Assembly (NCBI RefSeq): GCF_009720825.1
Contig: NZ_WNKY01000029.1
Coordinates: 1 to 64,000 of the forward strand
Origin: Duganella radicis
GTDB taxonomy: Bacteria > Pseudomonadota > Gammaproteobacteria > Burkholderiales > Burkholderiaceae_D
Length of the DNA stretch: 64,000 nt
Reading direction: 5' to 3'
The notes beneath the pieces are model-generated. The model was not told the DNA's origin. It was given only the letters and a program-made list of their open reading frames with translations, and did not search any database. The translations under genes were made by a program, and so were the position numbers. Within the stretch, counting starts at the first letter, position 1; each line of letters begins with the position of its first letter. Positions 53,784 through 61,292 of the stretch are shown here, one piece after another.

Positions 53784-54322
53784 GCGTATTCGCTTGAACC
53801 TTCGTGCGCCAGCAGCCAGCGCTTCACACCCAGCAGGTAGCCGTTGGGATCGTCGCTGTTGGAAAAGCCGCCCAGGCCGCCGGCGGCGGTCACGCGATGG
53901 CAAGGCACCACCACCGGGAACCAGTTGGCGCCGCAGGCCTGTCCCACCGCGCGCGGCGCCGAGCCGAGGAACCTGGCCAGCTCGCCGTAGGTGCGGGTGC
54001 TGCCGCGCGGGATCGAGCACAGCGCATCCCACACCTTTTGCTGGAATTCCGTACCGGCGCGCCGGAGCGGCAGGGTGAACTGGTAGTCCGCGTCCGCGCA
54101 GTATTTCTCGAGCTGGTGGACGGCCAGTTCGGCGGTCGCGTCCTGTGGCGCTTTTGCATCAAAATGGGGCGGCAGGTAGCTCATTTCGACGATCACGCCG
54201 TTGGCCGTGCGCACACCCAGCTTGCCAAATGGTAGTTCCGCCACAGCGGAAAACAGCTCACTGCCTTGTTGTATTTTGATCACAGTTGCATGCACCAAAA
54301 AGTTGTTCTTCTGCACCAGCAT
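53759..54322 (-). CDS. ogt: Methylated-DNA-protein-cysteine methyltransferase
   Basis: 187 residues. The C-terminal DNA-binding domain has the acceptor loop VVPCHRVTAAGGLGGFS with the active-site Cys and the helix WDALCSIPRGSTRTYGELARFLG. The N-terminal domain is poorly conserved, as usual for Ogt/AdaB. It removes O6-alkyl groups from guanine by self-methylation. The start is ATG at 54322, though a later one is not excluded. It lies upstream of and overlaps xerD. Confidence 0.92.
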   Translation of the reverse strand: MLVQKNNFLVHATVIKIQQGSELFSAVAELPFGKLGVRTANGVIVEMSYLPPHFDAKAPQDATAELAVHQLEKYCADADYQFTLPLRRAGTEFQQKVWDALCSIPRGSTRTYGELARFLGSAPRAVGQACGANWFPVVVPCHRVTAAGGLGGFSNSDDPNGYLLGVKRWLLAHEGSSEYAWQQTTLL

Positions 54323-54380
54323 GTTGCATCTCTGCTACAGCAAAAATGCCACACTGGCCGCTATTGTAAATGGCGCGGGC

Positions 54381-54621
54381 AAAAAAAAACGCACCGTTTG
54401 GTGCGTTTTCAAATCCTGCTTCACGTTCCCGGTCGCTTGCCTGGTTCCGTAGCGCGCTTGTGGCGGCTTGCAGACCCTATAACAGCGACATTCTGTAAAA
54501 CGTGTGTCTCCTCGATCTAGTGCCGGTATTGGATTACCGTTTCTATACACACTCCCCACTTACAATTCCGGGCTCTTGCTACCGGGCTGCATATCGATAT
54601 GCACGTTTCCCTGAGAGCGAC
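54381..54621 (-). ncRNA. Candidate structured small RNA (possibly 6S RNA)
   Basis: There is a minus-strand -10 TATGAT (54625-54630), then a 190-nt segment closed by GUCGCU (54621-54616) with AGCGAC (54437-54432), then a terminator. Inside, GGUAGC pairs with GCUAC, GUGUGU with ACACAC, CGGUA-AUCCAA-UACCG forms a hairpin, and ACAG-AAUGUCG-CUGU another. The length and the long bulged rod with a small hairpin on the 3' strand are typical of 6S RNA. I could not match the promoter-mimic bubble with certainty, so this is structural support only. Neighbours are ogt downstream and the TRAP operon in the other direction. Confidence 0.5.
54386..54409 (-). terminator. Strong bidirectional rho-independent terminator
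   Basis: AAAACGCACC-GTTT-GGTGCGTTTT has a 10-bp stem with a 4-base loop. On the minus strand nine T residues follow. It ends the candidate small RNA and shields ogt from it. Confidence 0.85.
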
Positions 54622-54836
54622 GCCATCATAACGTATCCCCTACGCTTTTTCGCAAATTTTTTTCATGCTTATTTGAGGCATAAACAAATTTGACGCAGAC
54701 CAAACAAGTTGTGGTATGCCCCACTTTTGAGGCACTTTGTACACTTAGTAGTAGCCCTCATTGCCACATTGATCATCCGCGGCTAATTTAGCGCTAAGCT
54801 GGATTTCCCAGCACCAATAAAACTTAGAGACACATT
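54622..54836. other. AT-rich gap between the candidate RNA and dctQ
   Basis: This 215-bp intergenic stretch holds the minus-strand promoter of the candidate RNA (54625-54630) and must hold the dctQM promoter. I see no clear sigma-54 GG-N10-GC pair and no gene. Confidence 0.5.
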
Positions 54837-55493
54837 ATGCTGACAAAAATACTCGATCATCTGGAGGAGTGGATCATCACCTTCCTGATGGGCGGCGCGA
54901 CGCTCATCATCTTCCTATCCGTGGTTCATCGATACGGCACCGGCATGCCGATTCCCTACGTCCAGGACTACCTGCTGTCGCTGCACTTTGAGTGGGCGCA
55001 GGAGCTGGCCATCATCATGTTCGTGTGGATGGCCAAGTTTGGCGCGGCCTACGGCGTGCGCAAGGGCGTGCACGTGGGCGTGGACGTGCTGGTCAACCGC
55101 ATGCCGCCGGAATGGCGCCGTTTCACGGTGCTGCTGGCGATCGGCTGCGGCACCCTGTTCACCGGCATCGTCGGCACGCTGGGCCTGACCTTTGTGTGGG
55201 AGAACGGCATGCACCACGCGGCCTACACCCTGCTGGGCATCGACGCCTCCGACGTGCCGGAAGGCCCGACCACGCCGGACCTGGAATGGCCAACGTGGTT
55301 CATCTACTCGGCGGTCCCGCTGGGCTCCTACCTGATGTGCTTCCGCTTCCTGCAAGTGGGCTGGACATTCCTGCGCCACGGCGAACTGCCGCACCATGAC
55401 GAATCCCACGTCGAAGGCCTGGACGACGACGATCACGACGAGCTGTTCGTGGCTGCGCCACATCCAGCGCCAGCACACGGAGGTGCACGATGA
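54837..55493 (+). CDS. dctQ: TRAP transporter small permease subunit DctQ
   Basis: 218 residues, four hydrophobic helices, with the family core WAQELAIIMFVWMAKFGAAY and VHVGVDVLVNRMPPEWRRF. Residues 165-218 form a hydrophilic cytoplasmic tail rich in Asp, Glu and His, longer than average. It partners DctM and the periplasmic DctP in Na+-driven uptake of C4-dicarboxylates or related acids. ATGA overlap with dctM at 55490. Confidence 0.93.
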   Translation: MLTKILDHLEEWIITFLMGGATLIIFLSVVHRYGTGMPIPYVQDYLLSLHFEWAQELAIIMFVWMAKFGAAYGVRKGVHVGVDVLVNRMPPEWRRFTVLLAIGCGTLFTGIVGTLGLTFVWENGMHHAAYTLLGIDASDVPEGPTTPDLEWPTWFIYSAVPLGSYLMCFRFLQVGWTFLRHGELPHHDESHVEGLDDDDHDELFVAAPHPAPAHGGAR

Positions 55494-56881
55494 GCGGCGC
55501 AGTGACCATGCAAGGCATCGAGCCTTGGAGCAAGAAAAAAGCCGGCACCATCCTCGGCGTGATCGCCGGCATCCTGCTGGCCGTATGCATTTTGGGCGGC
55601 AAGGTCGGCATCGTGTTCGCGCTGCTGATCCTGCTGATGTTGACCGGCATCCCGGTCTCCATCGCGCTCGGCCTGACGGTGCTGATGTTCATGTACCTGC
55701 TGACGCAGGTGCCGGTGGAGGCGGTGGCGCTCAAGCTGTTCAGCGGCATCGAGAAGTTCGAGATCATGGCCATCCCGCTGTTTATCCTGGCCGGTAACTT
55801 CCTCACCCACGGCGGCGTGGCCAAACGCATGATCGCCTTTGCCACCAGCCTGATCGGCCATTGGCACGGCGGCCTGGCGCTGGCCGGCATCATCGCCTGC
55901 GCCATGTTCGCGCTGGTGTGCGGCTCCTCGGTGGCAACCGTGGTGGCGATCGGCTCCATCATCCTGCCGGCCATGGTCAAGCAGGGCTACCCCAAGCACT
56001 TTGGCGCGGGCGTGATCATCACCGCCGGCTCACTCGGCATCCTGATGCTGCCGTCGATTCCGAAGGTGATCTACGCGATTTCGACCAACACCTCGATCGG
56101 CGCGCTGTTCCTGGCCGGCCTGTTCCCCGGCATCCTGCTGACCGTGATGCTGTGCGGGACCACCTGGGTGCTGGCCAAGAAAAACAACTACCCGCGCATG
56201 CACAAGGCTGGGTGGAAGCAGCGCTGGACCGCCTTCCGCAAGAGCGTGTGGGGCCTGATGCTGGTGGTGATCATCATCGGCGGCATCACCAAGGGCATCT
56301 TCACGCCGACCGAAGCGGCGGCCATGAGCGCGGTGTATGCGTTCGTGATTTCGGTGTTCGTCTACCGCGACATGCCGCTGTCGAAGACGCCGGAAGTGCT
56401 GAAGAAATCGGCGGCGCTGTCGGCCATGCTGTTGTACATCATCACCAACGCCGTGCTGTTCTCCTTCCTGATGGCGCACGAGAACATCCCGCAGGCGATG
56501 GCGGACTGGATTCTGAACAAAGACCTGGGCCAGGCTGGCTTCCTGTTCTTCACCAACATCCTGCTGCTGTTGGCCGGTAACGTGATGGAGCCGTCGTCGA
56601 TCATCCTGGTGATGGCGCCGATCTTGCACCCCGCCGCGATCCGTCTGGGCATCGACGCCGTCCACTTCGGCATCATGATCGACGCCAACATGGAAGTGGG
56701 CCTGTGCCACCCGCCGGTGGGCCTCAACCTGTACGTGGCGAGCGGTATTTCGAAGATGAGTATTTCGGAACTGACCGTGGCGGTGATGCCGTGGCTGATT
56801 ACGATGCTGGTGTTCCTGGTGATCGTGACTTACTGGCCGGGATTGTCGCTCTGGCTGCCCAAGGCAATGGGCTTGATGTAG
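55490..56881 (+). CDS. dctM: TRAP transporter large permease subunit DctM
   Basis: 463 residues with about twelve membrane helices, including IPLFILAGNFLTHGGVAKRM, GSSVATVVAIGSIILPAM and the C-terminal HPPVGLNLYVASGISKMSI. The N-terminus has an additional helix before the canonical core, hence slightly longer than the usual 427-residue form. Coupled to dctQ. The terminator 20 nt after its stop is split by an IS element, so transcripts may run on into IS sequence. Confidence 0.94.
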   Translation: MSGAVTMQGIEPWSKKKAGTILGVIAGILLAVCILGGKVGIVFALLILLMLTGIPVSIALGLTVLMFMYLLTQVPVEAVALKLFSGIEKFEIMAIPLFILAGNFLTHGGVAKRMIAFATSLIGHWHGGLALAGIIACAMFALVCGSSVATVVAIGSIILPAMVKQGYPKHFGAGVIITAGSLGILMLPSIPKVIYAISTNTSIGALFLAGLFPGILLTVMLCGTTWVLAKKNNYPRMHKAGWKQRWTAFRKSVWGLMLVVIIIGGITKGIFTPTEAAAMSAVYAFVISVFVYRDMPLSKTPEVLKKSAALSAMLLYIITNAVLFSFLMAHENIPQAMADWILNKDLGQAGFLFFTNILLLLAGNVMEPSSIILVMAPILHPAAIRLGIDAVHFGIMIDANMEVGLCHPPVGLNLYVASGISKMSISELTVAVMPWLITMLVFLVIVTYWPGLSLWLPKAMGLM

Positions 56882-56936
56882 AAGTAAGAAGCCCCGCTTT
56901 CTGAACTGACTCCAAATAGTTGGACGGTTTAGTTTG

Positions 56937-57436
56937 CTAGGCAGCCAAGGGCTGAGTCCTGTATTGCACAGGGCTCAGCCCTTTTAGTTTAAGTTTGATG
57001 CGATCGTAATTGTAATAGCGGATGTACTTCCGGAGTCCCGTCTGTAGCTCGTCAACGCTACTGAACTTGTTCAGGTGGTTTGCCGCCTGCGCCTTGAACT
57101 GGCGCTGCAGCACATTATTGGCTGCTTGGCCCACTTCGCCTTTGTACGAGCGATACTTCTTGGGGCGTACCAGAGATTTCAAGCCCAGTGCAGCCATTTG
57201 TTTTTGTACCGTCTTGTGATTGACATGGTGCCCCAGATTGCGAATCGCAGCGGTCACACGCCGATATCCATAGCGCCTCTTATGCGTATCGAAAATACGG
57301 CGAATGGTCTGTTTCAAAACCTGATGCCTGTCCATCCCGGCTACCTTCTGCTGATAGTAGAAGGTACTCCGGGCCAAACCGGCCAGTTTGAGTAAGTCAG
57401 CTAGTGGAAATTGCTGCCTTAGTTCGTCGATTACTT
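56937..57436 (-). pseudogene. IS150-type transposase OrfB remnant with DDE core deleted
   Basis: About 166 codons of a usual 280. The beginning (GLARSTFYYQQKVAGMDRH, RRYGYRRVTAAIRNLGHHVN) and the end (LNKFSSVDELQTGLRKYIRYYNYDRIKLKLKGL) are recognisable. The join after RQFKAQAAN skips roughly 110 residues, in frame, that hold the DDE motif (TDVTEF, HSDQGWQY, ATLKSE regions). The protein would be stable in frame but catalytically dead. It could in principle still bind the IS ends. Confidence 0.9.
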
Positions 57437-57830
57437 GCGCTTTTTGCGCGCGGTTGCACGCGTTGGCGGCTGCGCTTGAACTAAGGCCCGTAACTTTTTT
57501 AGGTACGCAACCTCCATGCGTAAATGATTCACCTCCGCCTCTAATTCCTCACGGGTACGGGGTTCGTCATCGACAGCGAGTGGTGCTTTGGTGGGTTGAG
57601 GATCAGGCATTTTCTTCGGTCTATGTGCTGCAGGATGAGCATTTTTTGCTCAGCACTATAGGCCGTGAACTCTTGGCTAACCCGGCTTCTCCGTGGGCTT
57701 GGTATAACCTTACCCAACGCTTGAGCATTGCGTAATCCAGACCATACAGCCTGGCTACTGCCGTGAATCCGAGCCGTCCAGCGAGATATCGCTCGACCAC
57801 TTCCAATTTGAATTGCGTTGTGTACTTCAC
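57431..57830 (-). pseudogene. IS150-type transposase OrfA remnant, frameshifted
   Basis: The start VKYTTQFKLEVVERYLAGRL and WVRLYQAHGEAGLAKSS lie in one frame. A second piece (EFTAYSAEQKMLILQHI) lies in another. The C-terminal part (EPRTREELEAEVNHLRMEVA and ending in ARKKRK) lies in a third. About 60 residues between pieces two and three are absent. The A-rich slippery stretch before the stop is what IS3 elements use for OrfA-OrfB frameshifting. GTG at 57830 is the probable original start. Confidence 0.88.
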
Positions 57831-57894
57831 CAATGAAAAACCCCGAAAGTTGGTGTCCAACTTTCGGGGGGCAGTTCATTTCGCGGGGCTTTTT

Positions 57895-58881
57895 TTACTT
57901 GGCTGCTTCTTTATTAATCGCCGAGATCAGGTCCTTGCCGATCCGGCCTTCCATCTGCTGCTGCACCGGCAGCAGCGCCTTGCGCCACTCGGCCTGCTCT
58001 TTCACGCTGAGCGTGTAGATCTCGGTCTTGCCGGCCTTTTTGATGGCGTCCAGCGCCATGTCGTTGTCGCGCTGTGCGATCGCCTTCTCGAAGGTGGTGG
58101 CTTCGCGCATGGCCTTGTCCAGCGCGGTGCGGATGTCGGCTGGCAGACCGTCCCAGAACTTCTTGTTGACGATCACCGCATAGCCCAGGTAACCGTGGTT
58201 GGACACGGTCACATACTTCTGCACCTCGTGCATCTTCTGGGTGTACATATTCGACGGCGGATTCTCGGTGCCATCCACCACGCCGGTTTGCAGCGCCTGA
58301 TACACCTCGGAGAACGCCAGCACCTGCGGGTTGGCGCCAAGTGCGCGCATCTGCGCGTCCAGCACCTTGGACGACTGGATACGCATCTTCAGACCTTTGA
58401 AATCGGCCGGCGCGCGCAGCGGCTTGTTGGCCGACATGACCTTGAAGCCGTTATCCCAGAACGCCAGGCCGGTGATGCCTTTCGGTTCCAGCTTCTTCAA
58501 CAGCGACTTGCCGATTTCGCCCTCGGTCACGTTGTACAGCGCGGTCTTCGACGGGAAGATGTACGGCAGGTCGAAGGCTTCGAATTCCTTCACGCCCAGC
58601 GGGCCGAATTTGGCCAGCGATGGCGCCAGCATCTGCACCGCGCCCAGTTGCAGGGCTTCCAGTTCTTCCTTGTCTTTATACAGCTGGCTATTCGGATAGA
58701 CCTCGACCTTCACGCGGCCGTTGGTGGCCTTTTCCGCCAGTTGTTTAAAACGCTCCGCGGCCTGGCCTTTCGGCGTGTCGGTCGCCACCACGTGGCTGAA
58801 TTTGATGACGATAGGCGCTTGAGCATAGGCGTTGAAGCTCAGGGCGGCGCTCAGGACGAGCAGACCGGTTTTCAGTTTCAT
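57895..58881 (-). CDS. dctP: TRAP transporter periplasmic substrate-binding protein DctP
   Basis: 328 residues with a signal peptide (LLVLSAALSFNAYA). The mature protein has IKFSHVVATDTPKGQAAERF, the helix VKEFEAFDLPYIFP and the substrate carboxylate-binding Arg in GLKMRIQSSKVLDAQ, then EVYQALQTGVVDGTENPPSN. This is the DctP family binding C4-dicarboxylates or related acids. ATG at 58881 follows AGGAG. It is convergent with dctQM and divergent from a sensor kinase, so the locus is a complete TRAP system in split orientation. Confidence 0.94.
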   Translation of the reverse strand: MKLKTGLLVLSAALSFNAYAQAPIVIKFSHVVATDTPKGQAAERFKQLAEKATNGRVKVEVYPNSQLYKDKEELEALQLGAVQMLAPSLAKFGPLGVKEFEAFDLPYIFPSKTALYNVTEGEIGKSLLKKLEPKGITGLAFWDNGFKVMSANKPLRAPADFKGLKMRIQSSKVLDAQMRALGANPQVLAFSEVYQALQTGVVDGTENPPSNMYTQKMHEVQKYVTVSNHGYLGYAVIVNKKFWDGLPADIRTALDKAMREATTFEKAIAQRDNDMALDAIKKAGKTEIYTLSVKEQAEWRKALLPVQQQMEGRIGKDLISAINKEAAK

Positions 58882-59008
58882 GAAGTCTCCTGGTGGGTTT
58901 AAAGTTACACTTGTTCTATTCTGAACGATTCTTATAAATACCGGCAAGGCTGGCAACTGTGGATAACCACAATGGCCGCGCCGCCCCGACCGGTTACCCT
59001 GATTGTCC

Positions 59009-61033
59009 ATGACATCCACCCATTCCACCACGCCTGCCGCGCCTGACGCGCGCCGCCGCCCGTACTCCAGCACCTCGCTGCGCTGGCTGCTGCCCATCAT
59101 GCTGGTGTTGTTTTTTCTGGCGATATTGATCTGGCTACCCTGGCAGGCGCGCCAGATGGAGAGCAACGAGCGGCAGGAGCAGCTGATCGCCGATACGCTG
59201 TGGGTCGAGCAAACCATCCGCTTCCAGTTGGGCCGCGATGAAGAAAGCCTGCGCGCGCTGGGCGTGGAAATCTCCGGCGGCCACCTGAGCCACGCGCAGC
59301 TGCACGAACGCATGGCGCGGCTGCTGAAAAATGGCCACGAACTACTGCGCGTGGTGTGGCTCAAGCCGGACGGGCAACTGGCCGGCAGCAGCGATCCTTT
59401 ATCCACGCCGGTGGAACTGTCGCCCGCATCGAAGGCCACGGCCGAGATCACACGCAAGACGCGCCGCCCCATGTACACCCAGCCGGAGGCGCAGACCCAC
59501 GTCTCCGCCGCCGCGCCATCGGCGGTGCTGATGGACTACCACGTGCCGCTGTTCCGCGGCGACGAATACATCGGCGACCTGGTGGCCACCTACCAGACCA
59601 GCGTGATGCTGGAAGAGATGGTGCCGTGGTGGTTCGCCCAGGACAACCAGGTCTCGCTGGTGGACCGTGACGACAAGGTGCTGGCGCGGCGCGCGGCGGC
59701 CGGTCCGGGCCACGGCGTCTACACCCACAAGCGCGCGCTCGATCTGCCGGGCGCCTCGGTCACGCTGGTGACGGACAGCGTCAAGAGCGAGCCGCAGCTG
59801 CTGCCCAATCTGCTGGTCGGCTCGGTGATCGTGCTGTCGCTTGGCCTGTTATGGAGCTTGCTGGCGCTGTGGGGTCACATCTCGAAACGCCTGGCGGCGG
59901 AAGGCGCGCTGCGCCAGCAGATGTCGTTCCGCACGGCGATGGAAAACTCGCTGGTGACCGGCTTGCGCGCGCGCGACCTCGAAGGCCGCATCACCTACGT
60001 CAATCCGGCCTTCTGCCAGATCGTCGGCTACCCGGCCGAGGAAATCGTCGGCAAGCTGCCGCCCATGCCCTACTGGGCGCCGGAGGCGATGGCGGAATAC
60101 CAGTCGCGCTTTGCCAACGTCCTGGCGGGCAAGGTCACGCCGCAATTCGAAACCTTCTTCCAGCGTCCGGACGGCGAGCGCGTGCCGGTGCTGATCTTCG
60201 AGGCGCCGCTGGTGGACAACGACGGCAAGCAGACCGGCTGGATGGGCTCCATCCTCGATATCTCCGACCGCAAGCGCATCGAGGAGCTGAATCGCCAGCA
60301 GCAGGAAAAGCTCCAGGCCTCGGCGCGCCTGGCCACCATGGGCGAGATCGCGTCCATGCTGGCGCATGAGCTGAACCAGCCGCTGGCCGCCATCTCCAGC
60401 TACACCACCGGCGCGCTGAACCTGATCGAGCGCGACGCGCCCGGCCCGGTCGACGCCACCCTGCTCAAGCCGGCGCTGGAACAGGCCAGCGCACAGGCCC
60501 AGCGGGCCGGCCAGATCATCCGCAGCGTGCACGGATTCGTGAAGAAACGCGAACCGCTGCGGCAGGAAGTGGCGGTCGCCTCGCTGCTGGACAGCATCCG
60601 CACGCTGATCGAACTGCAAGCGCGCCAGAGTTATGTTTCCTTCCGTACCGAGATCCCGGCCGACCTGCCGCCGGTGCGCGCCGACCGCGTGATGATCGAA
60701 CAGGTGCTGCTCAACCTCACCCGCAACGGCATCGAGGCCATGTCGCAGGTGCCGCCGCAGCGGCGCATCCTCAACGTGGTGGCGTCCTACGATGCCGAGG
60801 CGGGGCAAGTCAGCGTGGCGGTGATCGACCAGGGGCATGGCATCCCGGACGACGTGGCGCAGCGCCTGTTCTCGCCCTTCTTCTCGACCAAGGCCGAAGG
60901 CATGGGCATGGGCCTCAACATCTGCCGCACGGCGATGGAGTTCCATGGCGGCGCCCTGACCTTCCGCGCCAACCCGCAAGGCGGCACCATTTTCACCTTC
61001 CAGCTGCCGGCCGCCACCGCACAAGTGGACTGA
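59009..61033 (+). CDS. Membrane sensor histidine kinase with PAS domain (DctB-like)
   Basis: 674 residues: helix (about 28-46), periplasmic domain of about 230 residues, second helix (about 270-292), a PAS domain (about 310-430), and a kinase core. The H-box is MLAHELNQPLAAISSY as in DctB/FixL kinases, the N-box LLNLTRNGIEAM, G1 DQGHGIP and G2 GMGMGLNICRTAM. ATG at 59009. It is divergent from dctP, which suggests it senses the transported acid. No receiver gene follows, so its response regulator lies elsewhere or is absent. Confidence 0.9.
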   Translation: MTSTHSTTPAAPDARRRPYSSTSLRWLLPIMLVLFFLAILIWLPWQARQMESNERQEQLIADTLWVEQTIRFQLGRDEESLRALGVEISGGHLSHAQLHERMARLLKNGHELLRVVWLKPDGQLAGSSDPLSTPVELSPASKATAEITRKTRRPMYTQPEAQTHVSAAAPSAVLMDYHVPLFRGDEYIGDLVATYQTSVMLEEMVPWWFAQDNQVSLVDRDDKVLARRAAAGPGHGVYTHKRALDLPGASVTLVTDSVKSEPQLLPNLLVGSVIVLSLGLLWSLLALWGHISKRLAAEGALRQQMSFRTAMENSLVTGLRARDLEGRITYVNPAFCQIVGYPAEEIVGKLPPMPYWAPEAMAEYQSRFANVLAGKVTPQFETFFQRPDGERVPVLIFEAPLVDNDGKQTGWMGSILDISDRKRIEELNRQQQEKLQASARLATMGEIASMLAHELNQPLAAISSYTTGALNLIERDAPGPVDATLLKPALEQASAQAQRAGQIIRSVHGFVKKREPLRQEVAVASLLDSIRTLIELQARQSYVSFRTEIPADLPPVRADRVMIEQVLLNLTRNGIEAMSQVPPQRRILNVVASYDAEAGQVSVAVIDQGHGIPDDVAQRLFSPFFSTKAEGMGMGLNICRTAMEFHGGALTFRANPQGGTIFTFQLPAATAQVD

Positions 61034-61292
61034 ACAACAACAGCGCGCCCCACTGTGGTTTTTTCCCGATACTTCACCTTTGCGAGTCACTGGCATGGCC
61101 GCGCAGGCCGCCACGCCCCACAACACCCATATCTACAGTTTCCATAAGGCAACGTCAATCTTTTTCTCTGTGTTGCGCGCATGCCGAAAGTGACTAATGG
61201 AGACAATTCAACCGCCAACGCTCCCTAACATGGATTTATGCGAATCGCGCATGTCGTTATGCGCTCGGTGCATTTTGAACTAGGGGAAAAAC

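Larger units (their letters stand above)
56902..57878 (-). mobile_element. Degenerate IS150-type (IS3 family) element, 977 bp
   Basis: The ends are TGAACTGACTCCAAATAGTT (left) and TGAACTGCCCCCCGAAAGTT (right, minus strand), imperfect inverted repeats typical of the IS150 group, flanked by a 4-bp duplication TTTC. Both transposase genes are broken: orfA has two frameshifts and an internal deletion, and orfB lacks the DDE catalytic core. The right end contains a perfect 13-bp hairpin CCCCGAAAGTTGG-TGT-CCAACTTTCGGGG (57841-57869) with a T-run on the minus strand. The element is not able to move by itself. Confidence 0.92.
56889..57891. terminator. Shared dctM/dctP terminator split by the IS element
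   Basis: The half-stem AAGCCCCGC plus TTTC ends at 56901; TTTC plus GCGGGGCTT and a T-run resume at 57879. Deleting the IS and one TTTC copy restores a 9-bp stem with a TTTC loop and seven T residues. It was bidirectional in position: 20 nt after the dctM stop and touching the dctP stop. Confidence 0.85.

Noticed and set aside
58881..59009. Sigma-54 promoter for dctP or the sensor kinase
   Set aside because: GG and GC dinucleotides occur but not at the required 10-base spacing.
61034..61292. FliA (sigma-28) promoter before the chemoreceptor gene
   Set aside because: A GCCGAAAG resembles the -10 but the candidate TCAA -35 is about 20 bases away instead of 11.
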